Shown here: positions 1 through 8,907 of the stretch, in pieces
How the letters are laid out: every line of letters starts with the position of its first letter
Position numbering within the stretch: position 1 is the first letter of the stretch
IMG/VR virus record: IMGVR_UViG_3300032288_000616
Span: 1 to 34,640 of that record
Source of the DNA: a virus
DNA: 34,640 nucleotides
Direction: 5' to 3' (one strand)
Made by a program: the position numbers and the translations under genes
Notes under the pieces: model-generated
Told to the model about the DNA's origin: nothing
The model's input: the letters and a program-made list of their open reading frames with translations, nothing else
Database searches by the model: none

Positions 1-123
1 AAAAAATATAGTGCTGTATGCTCTATACCAACCGCCTGAAGATGTTTGCCGCAAATTGCCGTTTGATACCGTAGAGCTTGGTGACTTGTTAACTGGGTTT
101 AATACACAATAGTTAGCCGCCGT
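1..123. repeat. Terminal redundancy, left copy (identical to 34518-34640)
   Basis: These 123 bases are identical to the last 123 bases of the window. The copy lies inside a tail-protein gene and the reading frame is continuous across the join. The simplest explanation is a circular or circularly permuted genome of 34,517 bp assembled with an overlap. A true short direct terminal repeat placed inside a structural gene would be odd for a phage end. Confidence 0.95.
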
Positions 124-912
124 AGCACTTGTCAGTGTAGGCACATCGGTCATTGAGTCGTACGTCACACCAGCCGTTACGCTGATGTTGTTCGGTGTCC
201 AGTTGTTACCGTTGCCGCTAAAGTCTTTGCCGATAGTCGTGGCTGTTGCACCGGAGTTGTCCGTAAACTGTAATTCAAACCCGTTTGTGCCGTATGTGCC
301 CGTGTATTGAGCTGGTTGCCATACGCCTGTTAGCGTATTAAACGAGCCAAATGACGATGGGGTTAGGGCTTGACCGTCGATGAAATTGACTTCGGCTAGG
401 TAACCGTCAAAATAATTGGCATTGTTATCTTGAGAAGCAATTTTATTGTTGCCGTTGTTCAGCGTAAATTGCGACAATGCGTTTTGTGATGGATAGTTTG
501 CTGTACCAAACGCAGTAATTTGCAAACCGTTTACATACAGTTTAACTCTGTTGCTTGCTGTTGCTTGAGTAGTATCAATTGACAAAACAAAATGATACCA
601 AGCAGACGGGTCACGGAATACTTGCGTTGTTATTAAAGATGTTGATGCGGCAAAATGAAACTCTACAGTATTGCCAGACAACAAAACAAGTCTTGTTCCT
701 CCAGCTGAAACGCCATCATATCCAGCCATCAACACTTGTTCTGTTGAAAGAGTGCCTCTTTTAAACCATACAGATAATGTTTGTTTTGTTCTTACGGTTG
801 GCGCTGCCCCAAATGTTCTGCTTAAATTAGCAGACGCACTAGCTCTTGTCCTTACAGAGCGTGTGAGGTTGTAGCCTGCCGATCCGTTTGCAGGAATTGT
901 TGGGAACGTCAT
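1..912 (-). CDS. LamG-like/SPRY tail adhesin, N-terminal part (gene continues at the right end of the window)
   Basis: ATG at 912 overlaps the stop of the upstream fibre gene (TAATG). The frame stays open to base 1 and, through the 123-bp overlap, continues in frame at 34517 down to 33090, giving a 779-residue protein. The 304 codons here hold a concanavalin/LamG-like jelly-roll: residues around 40-190 carry the pattern of a lectin sandwich (LSVWFKRG, WYHFVLSID, VKLYVNG, YFDGYLAEVNFIDGQ). This fold is frequent in phage tail proteins that bind surface glycans. The role as a receptor-binding or adhesin subunit is inferred from the fold and from the neighbouring fibre genes. It is too long a frame to be chance and was split only by the linearisation point. 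Confidence 0.85.
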   Translation of the reverse strand, partial: MTFPTIPANGSAGYNLTRSVRTRASASANLSRTFGAAPTVRTKQTLSVWFKRGTLSTEQVLMAGYDGVSAGGTRLVLLSGNTVEFHFAASTSLITTQVFRDPSAWYHFVLSIDTTQATASNRVKLYVNGLQITAFGTANYPSQNALSQFTLNNGNNKIASQDNNANYFDGYLAEVNFIDGQALTPSSFGSFNTLTGVWQPAQYTGTYGTNGFELQFTDNSGATATTIGKDFSGNGNNWTPNNISVTAGVTYDSMTDVPTLTSATAANYCVLNPVNKSPSSTVSNGNLRQTSSGGWYRAYSTIFF

Positions 913-1343
913 TAAGCAACCCCTAAGCTGCGACCTACCTCAAGAAGATTTGTACCGTCACTGCGCCATGCAATCAAGTCTTTAGCGCCAGCCGCTGTGG
1001 ACAATGTAGGTGCTACGCCGCCAGTAAAGTCAAACACTGAGTTCCAGCTAATCGTGCGTGAGCCTGTACCGTCTTGGATAATTAAAAGTGAATAAAACCC
1101 ACCATTTACCAAGTTAGTAGGCGCAGCAAATGTCCTGTTGCCACCTAATGTAACTTGCGCTACCTGACCTAAAGCTGTGTTCCAGTTTAGTGTTGCACCG
1201 TCTGTCAGCGTAATTGTTGGCGAATATCCCGTTCCAGTAAACGAATTTAACCCGTTTGTAGGGCTAAATGACAGGTTGCCTGTCGTGTCAGCAGTGATGA
1301 CTACTGCTGTCGTTGATGTTGTGCCTGCGCTAATCGTTGACAT
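912..1343 (-). CDS. Putative tail fibre/appendage protein, 143 aa
   Basis: The start ATG directly follows the TAA of the 558-aa fibre gene, and the stop overlaps the start of the LamG adhesin gene. The protein is rich in T, G, S and N and reads as beta-structured throughout, with phrases such as LTDGATLNWNT, QVTLGGNRTF and LIIQDGTGSRTISW. Similar stretches occur at the C-termini of many phage fibre proteins. It may be a separate small appendage subunit or a detached fibre C-terminal domain. No catalytic motif is visible. Confidence 0.6.
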   Translation of the reverse strand: MSTISAGTTSTTAVVITADTTGNLSFSPTNGLNSFTGTGYSPTITLTDGATLNWNTALGQVAQVTLGGNRTFAAPTNLVNGGFYSLLIIQDGTGSRTISWNSVFDFTGGVAPTLSTAAGAKDLIAWRSDGTNLLEVGRSLGVA

Positions 1344-3020
1344 TTAAATCACCACCCATCGTTGACCTGAAGATACTGTGACAGCAGCGCCGCTGTTGAC
1401 GGTCATCGGGCCTACTGAAAAACCGTTATCGCCTGCTGCTATTGTATAGCTAGTTGATACTGTTGCGTTGTTTACAACTATGCCGTTTGTAGCGTTCATA
1501 ATCGGTGCTTTTAGTGATGCACCGTCGTATGTAAAGCTCGACGAAGCTCCAAAAACACCAGAATTGTTGTATTGAACCTGATAGTTTGACCCTGCTGGGC
1601 TAACCGATACGCTTGCCCATGTGCCATCACCACGCCAGTAAGTGCTAGATGATGCGCCTGTGCCGCTGTTTAGGTTTGTAACAGGCAAATTGCCCGTAAC
1701 CTGTGTTGCTAAATCTACGTTTGATAACGTGCCGCCAAGCGTTAGGTTTCCGCTAGATGTAACTGTGCCAGTCAGCGTAATGCCATTAACCGACCCTGTG
1801 CCGCTTACGCTTGTAACAGTTCCGCCGCTTGATGGGCTGGTGTTTGTGACCGTAAAGTTTGGGTATGTGCCAGACACGCTAATGCCTGTGCCAGCAGTCA
1901 AACTAACGGTTTGGTCAGGCGCTGTGTTGGCAACCGTAATTGAACCCGGCCCGTTAGTGACAGAAATGCCTGTTCCAGCCGTGATTCCAGCAGACTCCCA
2001 TAATTGCGTTGAGTTATTCCAAATAAGCACGTTGCCGTTTGACGGTGTTTGTGCAGATACGTTATGGAGTTCGTCCATTTCGTATCCGTTTTGGATTTTG
2101 ACTTCAATTGTGCCTTGGTTCACATGGCTACGGGTTACTACACCAACATAAACAATATGCGCTGGAGCATATTGTTTTGTTGAAGTCCAATCGCCAGCCG
2201 TTGTTGAACTTAGGTAAAGCTGCGTCCCGTCTGTATAAGCGCTTGTATTTAGATTGCCAAGCGAACCAGCAATTGTGGCATAACCGTTTTGATTATTCGG
2301 AATGTCAGCGGTAATTACGCCATAAGTTTGTGCAGATGTAGCATCACTTGTCGCTAATGCTTTTGAAACTAACGCCTTATTGCCTGCTGCGCCGCTAATG
2401 TATACGACTGTTCCTCGTGTAAGCGTTGCGCCAGTTTCGTTTCTAACTTGACCAATTAAAGTTGACGCTGGTGAGTTGATAGAAACCGTCAAATCAACCG
2501 CTGTGCCTACAGTCGATACGTCAATACTGCCATCAGAGCTTGTAATTGTTGCTAAAGCGCCAACATCAGCAGCCGTCAATACAACCGTGCCTGTGTATCC
2601 GTTTACCGACGTAACTGCGTCTGTGTTATCAACTTTTTGCCATGCTGTGCCGTTGTATACAGCCCAATCACCAACTACCCAGTTTGTTATCCCGTCAAGG
2701 TCAGTTGAGCCTGCAACGCTAACAACGTAGTAATAACCTTTTGTGCCGACACCAGAAGCGAGCGTTGGTGTGTTGGTTGATGCGTTCCATGTGCCTTGAT
2801 AACTTAGCGCCCCCAATACAGCCGCTGGAAGCTCAGAAACAGGCACTTTACCGCCTGAATCAAGCGACGCAACACCGTTTGCAACACCTACGTCTTTTTC
2901 TGCTGCTGTGCCAAGACCGACGATAGTGTGGTCAGCGTTCCAGTTACTAGGACGAACTAAGCTCGTATCCGCAGAATCAGGGACAGCGCTTACAAATGGG
3001 TGTTTTACGGTAACTGTCAT
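1344..3020 (-). CDS. Tail fibre-like protein, 558 aa
   Basis: ATG at 3020 overlaps the stop of the preceding gene (ATGA). Composition is typical of a trimeric fibre: low in charge, rich in T/S/G/N/V, with repeated short units. Near the N-terminus (about residues 30-75) is a linker common in phage fibres (WNADHTIVGLGTAAEKDVG, VPVSELPAAVLGAL). Residues about 70-135 read like a carbohydrate-binding-type insert with many W and Y. A VTSVNGYTGTVVLTAADVGAL element follows near 140-160. The phrase TAGTGISV occurs twice around 345-390, which suggests internal repeats. The role as fibre or spike is inferred from composition and context. Confidence 0.7.
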   Translation of the reverse strand: MTVTVKHPFVSAVPDSADTSLVRPSNWNADHTIVGLGTAAEKDVGVANGVASLDSGGKVPVSELPAAVLGALSYQGTWNASTNTPTLASGVGTKGYYYVVSVAGSTDLDGITNWVVGDWAVYNGTAWQKVDNTDAVTSVNGYTGTVVLTAADVGALATITSSDGSIDVSTVGTAVDLTVSINSPASTLIGQVRNETGATLTRGTVVYISGAAGNKALVSKALATSDATSAQTYGVITADIPNNQNGYATIAGSLGNLNTSAYTDGTQLYLSSTTAGDWTSTKQYAPAHIVYVGVVTRSHVNQGTIEVKIQNGYEMDELHNVSAQTPSNGNVLIWNNSTQLWESAGITAGTGISVTNGPGSITVANTAPDQTVSLTAGTGISVSGTYPNFTVTNTSPSSGGTVTSVSGTGSVNGITLTGTVTSSGNLTLGGTLSNVDLATQVTGNLPVTNLNSGTGASSSTYWRGDGTWASVSVSPAGSNYQVQYNNSGVFGASSSFTYDGASLKAPIMNATNGIVVNNATVSTSYTIAAGDNGFSVGPMTVNSGAAVTVSSGQRWVVI

Positions 3021-3412
3021 GAGTTGCCTCGAATAATCGTGCCTGCCGTGATGTCTACGCTTTGACCAGCAGCAATGTCAACAGTGTTCAATATCAAATC
3101 TGCGCTAGACAAGCCTACAGAACCGTCCATGATGACAGAGTTATCAGACTTAAATATGCGAAAGAAGCTCGCAGTACCTGATGCCACTGCGTTTGTTTGC
3201 GTTACCGCCCCCAGTGTTAGCGTCCCATCGGTATCAGTACCAAACACCCCTGCAATGGGCATACTTACGAGAAGAACTTGCGTAGTAATCGCTGTATTAG
3301 CATTTGCAGGTTGTGTACCGCTGTAGAGATTGAATTGCGAATTCGTTGCAGCATAGGTGATTAACCCCTCATTTTGAGCGTGTCGTGTAGCGTTGGAATA
3401 TTCAAGCGTCAT
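3017..3412 (-). CDS. Conserved phage structural-type protein, 131 aa
   Basis: The gene overlaps both neighbours by 4 bases: portal upstream and the 558-aa fibre downstream. The first 30 residues (EYSNATRHAQNEGLITY) are helical and polar. The rest is beta-rich and T/A/G-rich, ending with DIAAGQSVDITAGTIIRGN, a pattern seen in small head or tail surface proteins. No enzyme motif is visible. The tight coupling to portal suggests a virion protein, but the exact role is unknown. Confidence 0.55.
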   Translation of the reverse strand: MTLEYSNATRHAQNEGLITYAATNSQFNLYSGTQPANANTAITTQVLLVSMPIAGVFGTDTDGTLTLGAVTQTNAVASGTASFFRIFKSDNSVIMDGSVGLSSADLILNTVDIAAGQSVDITAGTIIRGNS

Positions 3413-5604
3413 TGCACAACCTCAACACCAGCAACTTTTCCGTCGATCCCACGAATCACTCGTTTAGGCGCAGAAACCATCGTTTTCACGCCTTCAATTT
3501 GTTGAATCGTTTGAGCTTGCAGAGCCATCATTTGTTGATTTAACTGAGCCATTTGAGTTATTGCGTCTTTCATGCTTTGCGAAATCGACACAATTGCTGA
3601 TTCTTGTTGTTCAATCAATGGAATGTCGTAGCCGGGGTTCGCAGCAATCCTAGCCAAATTGATCTTGTTCTGAGCTTCAAACTGGACTTTCCATGCTTCA
3701 AAGTCCTGCTTTTGTTTCTCAAGAACAGAATCGCTTTGCGCTTTGATTTGCTCAATTTGTATGTCCGCATCAGTACGAGCTTGCTCACGCTGTTGATCGA
3801 GTTGCATTTTGACCACTTCAGGATCAGGCTGTGGCGGCTGTTGTGCTGCCATCTGCTGCTTTTGCTTCATCTGCTCAAGCGCTTGATCTATCGTGCCCTC
3901 AATCGGTTCTGCTTGCTTGTATGCAGACATACCAAACTTGACCATATCCACAAGCATAGGCACAAGCTCAGGCGCTTGTTGACCCATTGGCAACGCCTGC
4001 GACAAGAATCCACCCATTGCTTGCAGGAATTCAACCCTGTCACGCTTGTTTTGGTTCTCGTCAATCTGCACAAGACTGTCTGCTGCGACTTCAATCCTGA
4101 AGTTACGCAACACTTTGTCTTTAATCAGCATCAGCGCTTGAGGAACGAGCTGTTTGTCAGCATCGCTCATCTGTTCCGCAGCAGCGTACTGGACGATTGT
4201 CTGTGGTTGGAACTTAGAACAAATAATTTGCGCTTTGAGACGGATTAGCTCTGAGGCGAAAAGTGCCACGTCTTCTTGCATTGAGCGAAGTCGTAGACCT
4301 GCGTACTGTCCTTTGATTTGCTGTGCTGTCGCTGTTTCGCTTGCCGAAGTTTGACCACGAACAATGTCTGAAATACCCGTGATTTCATAGATTTGTCCCT
4401 TGATCTCGTCTCGTGCCCGATAACATTGAATCAATGCGCCTGCAATCTGGTCAATTGGAAGAATGTCAATTGAGCCTTTCAGACCGCCTTTCTCGCTAAA
4501 GCCCATCCACTTATCCACAGGGATCAACGTATTGTTGTCACCTTCAGTAAGCAGACGCTGCAAAGCTGGTTGTGATGCGTCATATACGCCACGAATACGC
4601 AGCGCTTTGACTAGACCGTCAATCCTGTCTGTCAGAATGTCTAACTCTTGCGCCTGATCTTGATACAGCACAAAGTCAGCAACAGGAATAAGCGTATCGC
4701 TCGTCATTGTTGCGTACAGTGGTTTGGCGCAAGGGAAGAATCCCTCTAATCCTAGTGGGTCATCACGCTCGTCAATAATTTGACCCACGTTCTTGCTCAA
4801 CCAGTAGACCTTTTCCGTCTCCAAGTCCCACAATTCACAGATTTTTGCTCGTGTAAAGTCACGGTTGTTTTGACCGTACTGTTTGTTGGTCTCTGGCCCT
4901 GCATCCAGCGGTATCTTGTTACCCACTTCCTCGCCAAATCGCTCAATCAGCGCCTCACGAGTCATGTACACCCAGCGCCAGACTTGAGTTACTTCTTCCC
5001 ATGTGCGAGCAATTGAGTGCCCAAAGTCTTTCCAATGGACGTAATCAGTAGGAGCGCACTCGTACTCAATTTCTTCCTGTGGTTCAGCGTCCATGCCAGC
5101 GCTACCATCGAGCGTACTGACATTCCCCTCGTTACCTGCGCCAATCCCAGTTTCTTTGTCTACGTCTTCAGTGATTTGGTAGCCATCGTCGGGCATATCT
5201 TGAGCGACAACGTGCGGTTCGTACCTTACCCATGCGACACCACGTCCACCGAGAAATCTATCCTCAACAGCGTGACGCATTGCGCTACGAAAGTCTGAAT
5301 AATGCTCAATCTCAAAGTCTAACGAGCGTTCAATAAGCTGCGAAGCGACACGCCCAACTGGGTCATTGTCACCAAAGCGACGAGATACCGCAGCTTTTGG
5401 CAAACGAGCGTAAACAGCAGGAATCAGCGTCTGTACGTTAGACCACAGAATGTTGAACTTTGCTGTTTCGTTCGTGTTTTGGTTGCGGTTGTCATCACGA
5501 TAGCGTTTAACTATCTTCTGAGTGCGAGCTTCCCACTTCTTGAACTCAATTTCGTATTGAGCAATGATGTTCAGATACTTCTGAACGCCTGTTAGAGCTT
5601 CCAT
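3409..5604 (-). CDS. Portal protein, 731 aa
   Basis: The portal is the dodecameric ring at one head vertex through which DNA is packaged and ejected. Length (731) and position just after the large terminase fit a P22-type portal. The N-terminus is helical and charged (YEIEFKKWEARTQKIVKRYRDD). The region near residues 55-100 (TLIPAVYARLPKAAVSRRF) is typical of portal-like proteins in aquatic podoviruses. A C-terminal stretch, about 570-700, is a long Q/K/E-rich coiled coil (QMKQKQQMAAQQPPQPDPEV), compatible with a barrel extending into the head. A strong SD-like AAGAGGTT precedes the ATG. No single diagnostic motif exists, so the call rests on size, helical profile and neighbours. Confidence 0.85.
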   Translation of the reverse strand: MEALTGVQKYLNIIAQYEIEFKKWEARTQKIVKRYRDDNRNQNTNETAKFNILWSNVQTLIPAVYARLPKAAVSRRFGDNDPVGRVASQLIERSLDFEIEHYSDFRSAMRHAVEDRFLGGRGVAWVRYEPHVVAQDMPDDGYQITEDVDKETGIGAGNEGNVSTLDGSAGMDAEPQEEIEYECAPTDYVHWKDFGHSIARTWEEVTQVWRWVYMTREALIERFGEEVGNKIPLDAGPETNKQYGQNNRDFTRAKICELWDLETEKVYWLSKNVGQIIDERDDPLGLEGFFPCAKPLYATMTSDTLIPVADFVLYQDQAQELDILTDRIDGLVKALRIRGVYDASQPALQRLLTEGDNNTLIPVDKWMGFSEKGGLKGSIDILPIDQIAGALIQCYRARDEIKGQIYEITGISDIVRGQTSASETATAQQIKGQYAGLRLRSMQEDVALFASELIRLKAQIICSKFQPQTIVQYAAAEQMSDADKQLVPQALMLIKDKVLRNFRIEVAADSLVQIDENQNKRDRVEFLQAMGGFLSQALPMGQQAPELVPMLVDMVKFGMSAYKQAEPIEGTIDQALEQMKQKQQMAAQQPPQPDPEVVKMQLDQQREQARTDADIQIEQIKAQSDSVLEKQKQDFEAWKVQFEAQNKINLARIAANPGYDIPLIEQQESAIVSISQSMKDAITQMAQLNQQMMALQAQTIQQIEGVKTMVSAPKRVIRGIDGKVAGVEVVQ

Positions 5605-5614
5605 TTAGAACCTC

Positions 5615-5923
5615 TTAGCTAAATTGACCAACCGCCACTACTGTAACGCCTGCGCCTGTGGTGACTTTCCAACCTGATGTGAGAGAAGCCATGTTTAGCT
5701 CAATGTCAATTACGCCAACGCCTGAAGCTACGTTAGCTGGAACAATGGCAATGTTGACTGCGCCATCAGTGATAGTCACGCCTGAAGTTGCTGCTGTGTT
5801 TACAGTAACGATGAGACGATGCAGATAGTCACCTGCTGCGCCTGAGCCGCCAAGCACTTGTGCTGTCTGACTAGCTGCGACTGTTTCGTACTGGTATCCA
5901 TAACCACGTTGAATTCCGCTCAT
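5615..5923 (-). CDS. Small conserved phage protein between terminase and portal, 102 aa
   Basis: Start ATG overlaps the TerL stop by four bases. The protein is beta-rich and low in charge (YLHRLIVTVNTAATSGVTITDG; GVIDIELNMASLTSGW), like a small jelly-roll or decoration subunit. Placement between large terminase and portal suggests a head-related role. I do not recognise a named family. Confidence 0.5.
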   Translation of the reverse strand: MSGIQRGYGYQYETVAASQTAQVLGGSGAAGDYLHRLIVTVNTAATSGVTITDGAVNIAIVPANVASGVGVIDIELNMASLTSGWKVTTGAGVTVVAVGQFS

Positions 5924-7257
5924 ATCCTGCTACCCCTTGGAGGTTGGTAAGTTGCCCACATATCGTTCAAAGTGACCGTGTTCTCTGGGCCAACTATCAA
6001 CGGTTTCACAACGTCTGGTGGCTTCACTTTAGGTTCTAACCTCCAAGCTACTGCCATCATCCTAAAAGCGTCTGACGGGTGTGAAGTCCAGTCATGCCTT
6101 GGACTAGCCCTAAACGCCTTCTTGTCTTCGTCGTATTCCCGCTGGTACTGTCTCAGAGCTTCAAGTCCATCCGAGCATTTAGTCTTGTCGAACCAACACA
6201 TCGGAAGGCATTGCCGTACTGCTTGAATCCCATCTTGTACGCCCAAGTCTGGCACGATTGCCATGTTGTTTATACCGAGATGTTCAGCCAATTGCTCAAT
6301 AACCGACTTGCCCTGCGCTGCTAGAGTTTTAGCTCTTGCATCATGCGGAAGTTGATGTTTTCCGTATTTATAGGGCTTTTCTTTGATTATTTTCGCAATT
6401 TCATCAATATTAGCACCGGAAATAGCAAAAAAGTCGATTAAATGTATTTCATTTCGCACAACTTGATACCACCAAATTGCGGTGTCATCACGGTATCCCA
6501 AGTCCCAGGCTGTATGCACTGGTAGGTGCGGGTCATACGGAACATCCGTGATACGCCCATCGTCTTCAGCTTGTCGCAGGTCTGTGCCATAGTAAGCGCC
6601 TAAGATGCTGGCTTCAAATGAGCATTCGTACTCCTGCAAGTATTGGTCTTCAGAGATTTGCGCCCTTGCAGCACTTAGCTCAGTCTGAGGCAACAACCCT
6701 GATTCTGACGCTGTGAGCTTGAGACAAAACCATTCGCCATCGCTTTTTTTGGCTTGGTCATATATTTGCCAAAACTGGTTCTTGCCCTTTGGTGTGCCAG
6801 CGAACACAGCCCAACCCTGCTTGTCAGACAAAGTAGGACGGATGACGTTACCCCAGACGCTAGGTCTGAAATCTCCGTACTCGTCCATAAACACGCCTGA
6901 GAAACCCAATCCTCGCATAGCGTCTGCGTTGTCAGCACCGAATAAGCGTATCTTTGCGCCTGTCACTAGCTCGACTGTCAATTCAGCCTCATTTGAGCTT
7001 TTAAGCACAGGTTCTGCAAAGTGTTTGAGATAATCCCATGCGACAGACTTAGCCTGTGAGCGATAAGGCGCTATGTACGCATAAAGCGGGTATTCGTCCT
7101 TACTCATTAGCGCAGCACGAACAATATCGTTGATTGCAGCGACAGTTTTGCCAGCTCGTCTATGAGCAACTAAGCAAGCCCATCGCTCTGTGCGTGAGTG
7201 AAACGGTCTGAACGCTTTACGAGGGCTATACGGTAAGACTACTTCTCGTCTTGCCAC
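5920..7257 (-). CDS. terL: Terminase large subunit (packaging ATPase/nuclease), 445 aa
   Basis: This is the motor that pumps DNA into the prohead and cuts it. The ATPase domain has Walker A at residues 32-39 (HRRAGKTV), Walker B at about 121-126 (GVFMDE) and a coupling motif at 152-158 (FAGTPKG). The RNase H-like nuclease domain shows acidic positions at D252 (AWDLGYRDD), D306 (HDA) and D396 (SDAFRMM). The start is GTG at 7257, inside the small-subunit gene (19-base overlap), which points to translational coupling. The length is normal for the family and all key residues are present. Confidence 0.95.
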   Translation of the reverse strand: MARREVVLPYSPRKAFRPFHSRTERWACLVAHRRAGKTVAAINDIVRAALMSKDEYPLYAYIAPYRSQAKSVAWDYLKHFAEPVLKSSNEAELTVELVTGAKIRLFGADNADAMRGLGFSGVFMDEYGDFRPSVWGNVIRPTLSDKQGWAVFAGTPKGKNQFWQIYDQAKKSDGEWFCLKLTASESGLLPQTELSAARAQISEDQYLQEYECSFEASILGAYYGTDLRQAEDDGRITDVPYDPHLPVHTAWDLGYRDDTAIWWYQVVRNEIHLIDFFAISGANIDEIAKIIKEKPYKYGKHQLPHDARAKTLAAQGKSVIEQLAEHLGINNMAIVPDLGVQDGIQAVRQCLPMCWFDKTKCSDGLEALRQYQREYDEDKKAFRASPRHDWTSHPSDAFRMMAVAWRLEPKVKPPDVVKPLIVGPENTVTLNDMWATYQPPRGSRI

Positions 7258-7538
7258 TTGACCACCAGTTCGATAGGGCCGTTATCTGCGCCAACGTGTT
7301 CTTGTCTTGCAAGTTTAGGAACGTGGTATTCAGCCACAGCCATGAAACAGTCAAACGCTGTCTTCGGCCCGTACTTATCGTCCATAGCAATCTGTTCTAG
7401 CCACGTTTGCAATTGGTGTGCGTTACCATCAACGAACGCTGCAATCGCCTCTCTAGCCTTCGCTGTTGACTTATTAGGCGTACCTGCGACACGACCGCCT
7501 GCCTTCTTTCTAGTCTTAACTACAGTAGTTTCTGCCAT
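7239..7538 (-). CDS. terS: Probable terminase small subunit, about 99 aa
   Basis: It is encoded immediately before and overlapping TerL. It carries the basic stretch KTRKKAGGRVAGTPNKSTAKAR followed by helices (FVDGNAHQLQTWLEQIA; AFDCFMAVAEYHVPKLAR), a pattern I associate with small DNA-binding proteins beside TerL in podoviruses. Three in-frame starts exist: TTG 7550, ATG 7544 and ATG 7538. The last was chosen because a GAG lies seven bases upstream. It would recognise the packaging site and recruit TerL. The family assignment is by position and composition rather than by a decisive motif. Confidence 0.7.
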   Translation of the reverse strand: MAETTVVKTRKKAGGRVAGTPNKSTAKAREAIAAFVDGNAHQLQTWLEQIAMDDKYGPKTAFDCFMAVAEYHVPKLARQEHVGADNGPIELVVKWQDEK

Positions 7539-7562
7539 ATCCATACTCAATTGTCTTAGAGA

Positions 7563-7603
7563 TTAAGATAGGTTAATTATATGTCATTTACCAAGTTTAT
7601 CAA
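7563..7603 (-). promoter_or_regulatory. Leftward promoter before the terminase genes with overlapping operator
   Basis: On the minus strand the sequence has -35 TTGATA (7598-7603), a 16-base spacer and a perfect -10 TATAAT (7576-7581), the best sigma70-type match in the window. The + strand segment 7563-7576 reads TTAAGATAGGTTAA, one base from the inverted repeat in the early control region. It covers the predicted transcription start. This suggests the late packaging/structural operon is repressed by the same protein as the early genes. Confidence 0.7.
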
Positions 7604-8897
7604 ATTCTTCTTGTAATAGCCGCTTTCTATTACCTTGAAATATCAAATCTTCAAGGTTTACGCCTGTTTTTTCTTTAAAGTATGCAGGATCATACGGGTT
7701 TGCTGCTGCTAATTCATCTTTAGTCATGTCTGACCGTGCTTGCGTTAAACGAGCTTCCGCTTCGCCACCCAGTCTTTTGTATTTGTCGTTAGCAATAGCT
7801 GTTATTTGTTCAGGATATAAAACGCCACGCTGTCTTGCCTCTATAACTAAAGCGTCCCGTTCATCCATTAAAGCAGCATATTGTGGCGTACCTGCGGCTT
7901 CTTTCATTTGTTTATTGAGATTTTCTATAGCGCTCATGTAATGTTTATGTTCTTGCAACGGCTGTTTAGCAAGCACATTTGCGCTACCGCCACGGGCAAA
8001 ACCTTCGTTTTCTTGAATATGGTGCTGTATCTCGTGCAAAATTGTTGACCGGGCTTCTTCTGGCGTTAAGTTTTCCCGCACCCACATTGTGTTATCGCTA
8101 CCTTTTCTTCCTTTTAAAGCCCCTTCAGATGGCAAAAATCGCATTTTGTAATTTTGCAATTCTGGGTATGCTGCATACAAGTCTGGTGCTTCAAATACGT
8201 TTTGAAGTAAAACTTCTCCACCTTGTTTGTTAACTAAATTTTCGTTATTACGCAAAAAATCCATTACAGAATTTTGGTAATTGCCAGTTCCTCTTAAAAA
8301 TGTGTTTTTGTCACTTATCTCTTGACGCAACAAACCTTCTGGCCCTGTCATTGTTGGCGCATTTGCATCCCAAGTCTTTGATGTTGGGCCTACAAACATT
8401 TCAGACACAGGTTTAAATCCCGGCGTTAATTTGCCTTGTTCATACATTGTCAGACTTTTCTCTAGCATAGGCATACCGTATTGTTGCCCTGCATAGCGTG
8501 TTGCGCCTGCGCCTAACCGTGGTGTCGGAATACCGCTTACTACTGGCGGGAGCGAGCTAATCCCTGTTTTGTCTGCAAAGTCACTAAATGCGCTTGCAGA
8601 GGCTTGCCCGTAATCTGTTGTTGGTTTGTATGTCAAAGCGTCGGCTAGTTTGCCAGCAGCGGCTTTACCGTCTCCACCAAACAATTCTGTTCCTGCGCCA
8701 TACCAACCTGCTAATGGTGCAGCAATTGCGCCAGTTCCCAAACTTAACGCTGTTTCGCCTAAGCCAATTGGGTTATATGGGTTAACTTGTGCTGATTTGT
8801 TTAATGGCGGTGTAGGAATAAACTCGCCCGTAGGTGTAGCCATCGGCACAGACCGATCCTGCTGAAGCATTAGCGCAAGTCGTTCTGCGTCTGTCAT
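7584..8897 (-). CDS. Zincin-like (HExxH) putative virion or ejected protein, 437 aa
   Basis: Residues 286-304 read ILHEIQHHIQENEGFARGG, a clear HExxH zinc-metallopeptidase motif (H288, E289, H292). A downstream GEAEAR around 378-383 could give the third zinc ligand (inference). Similar HEIQHHIQ-EGFARGG signatures occur in large polyvalent-type phage proteins thought to be delivered with DNA. The N-terminal 45-75 region is hydrophobic (ETALSLGTGAIAAPLAGWYG), compatible with membrane contact. Its first 15 residues resemble those of the upstream 165-aa protein. It is the last gene before the terminase promoter. Substrate is unknown. Confidence 0.65.
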   Translation of the reverse strand: MTDAERLALMLQQDRSVPMATPTGEFIPTPPLNKSAQVNPYNPIGLGETALSLGTGAIAAPLAGWYGAGTELFGGDGKAAAGKLADALTYKPTTDYGQASASAFSDFADKTGISSLPPVVSGIPTPRLGAGATRYAGQQYGMPMLEKSLTMYEQGKLTPGFKPVSEMFVGPTSKTWDANAPTMTGPEGLLRQEISDKNTFLRGTGNYQNSVMDFLRNNENLVNKQGGEVLLQNVFEAPDLYAAYPELQNYKMRFLPSEGALKGRKGSDNTMWVRENLTPEEARSTILHEIQHHIQENEGFARGGSANVLAKQPLQEHKHYMSAIENLNKQMKEAAGTPQYAALMDERDALVIEARQRGVLYPEQITAIANDKYKRLGGEAEARLTQARSDMTKDELAAANPYDPAYFKEKTGVNLEDLIFQGNRKRLLQEEFDKLGK

Positions 8898-8907
8898 ACT
8901 GCACCTG

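Noticed and set aside
1642-2151. 169-residue plus-strand frame antisense to the 558-aa fibre
   Set aside because: Valine/proline-rich mirror of the fibre's T/G-rich sequence; no start signals.
3604-4248. 214-residue plus-strand frame antisense to portal
   Set aside because: Leucine/histidine/arginine-rich shadow of the Q/K/E-rich portal C-terminus; no ribosome site.
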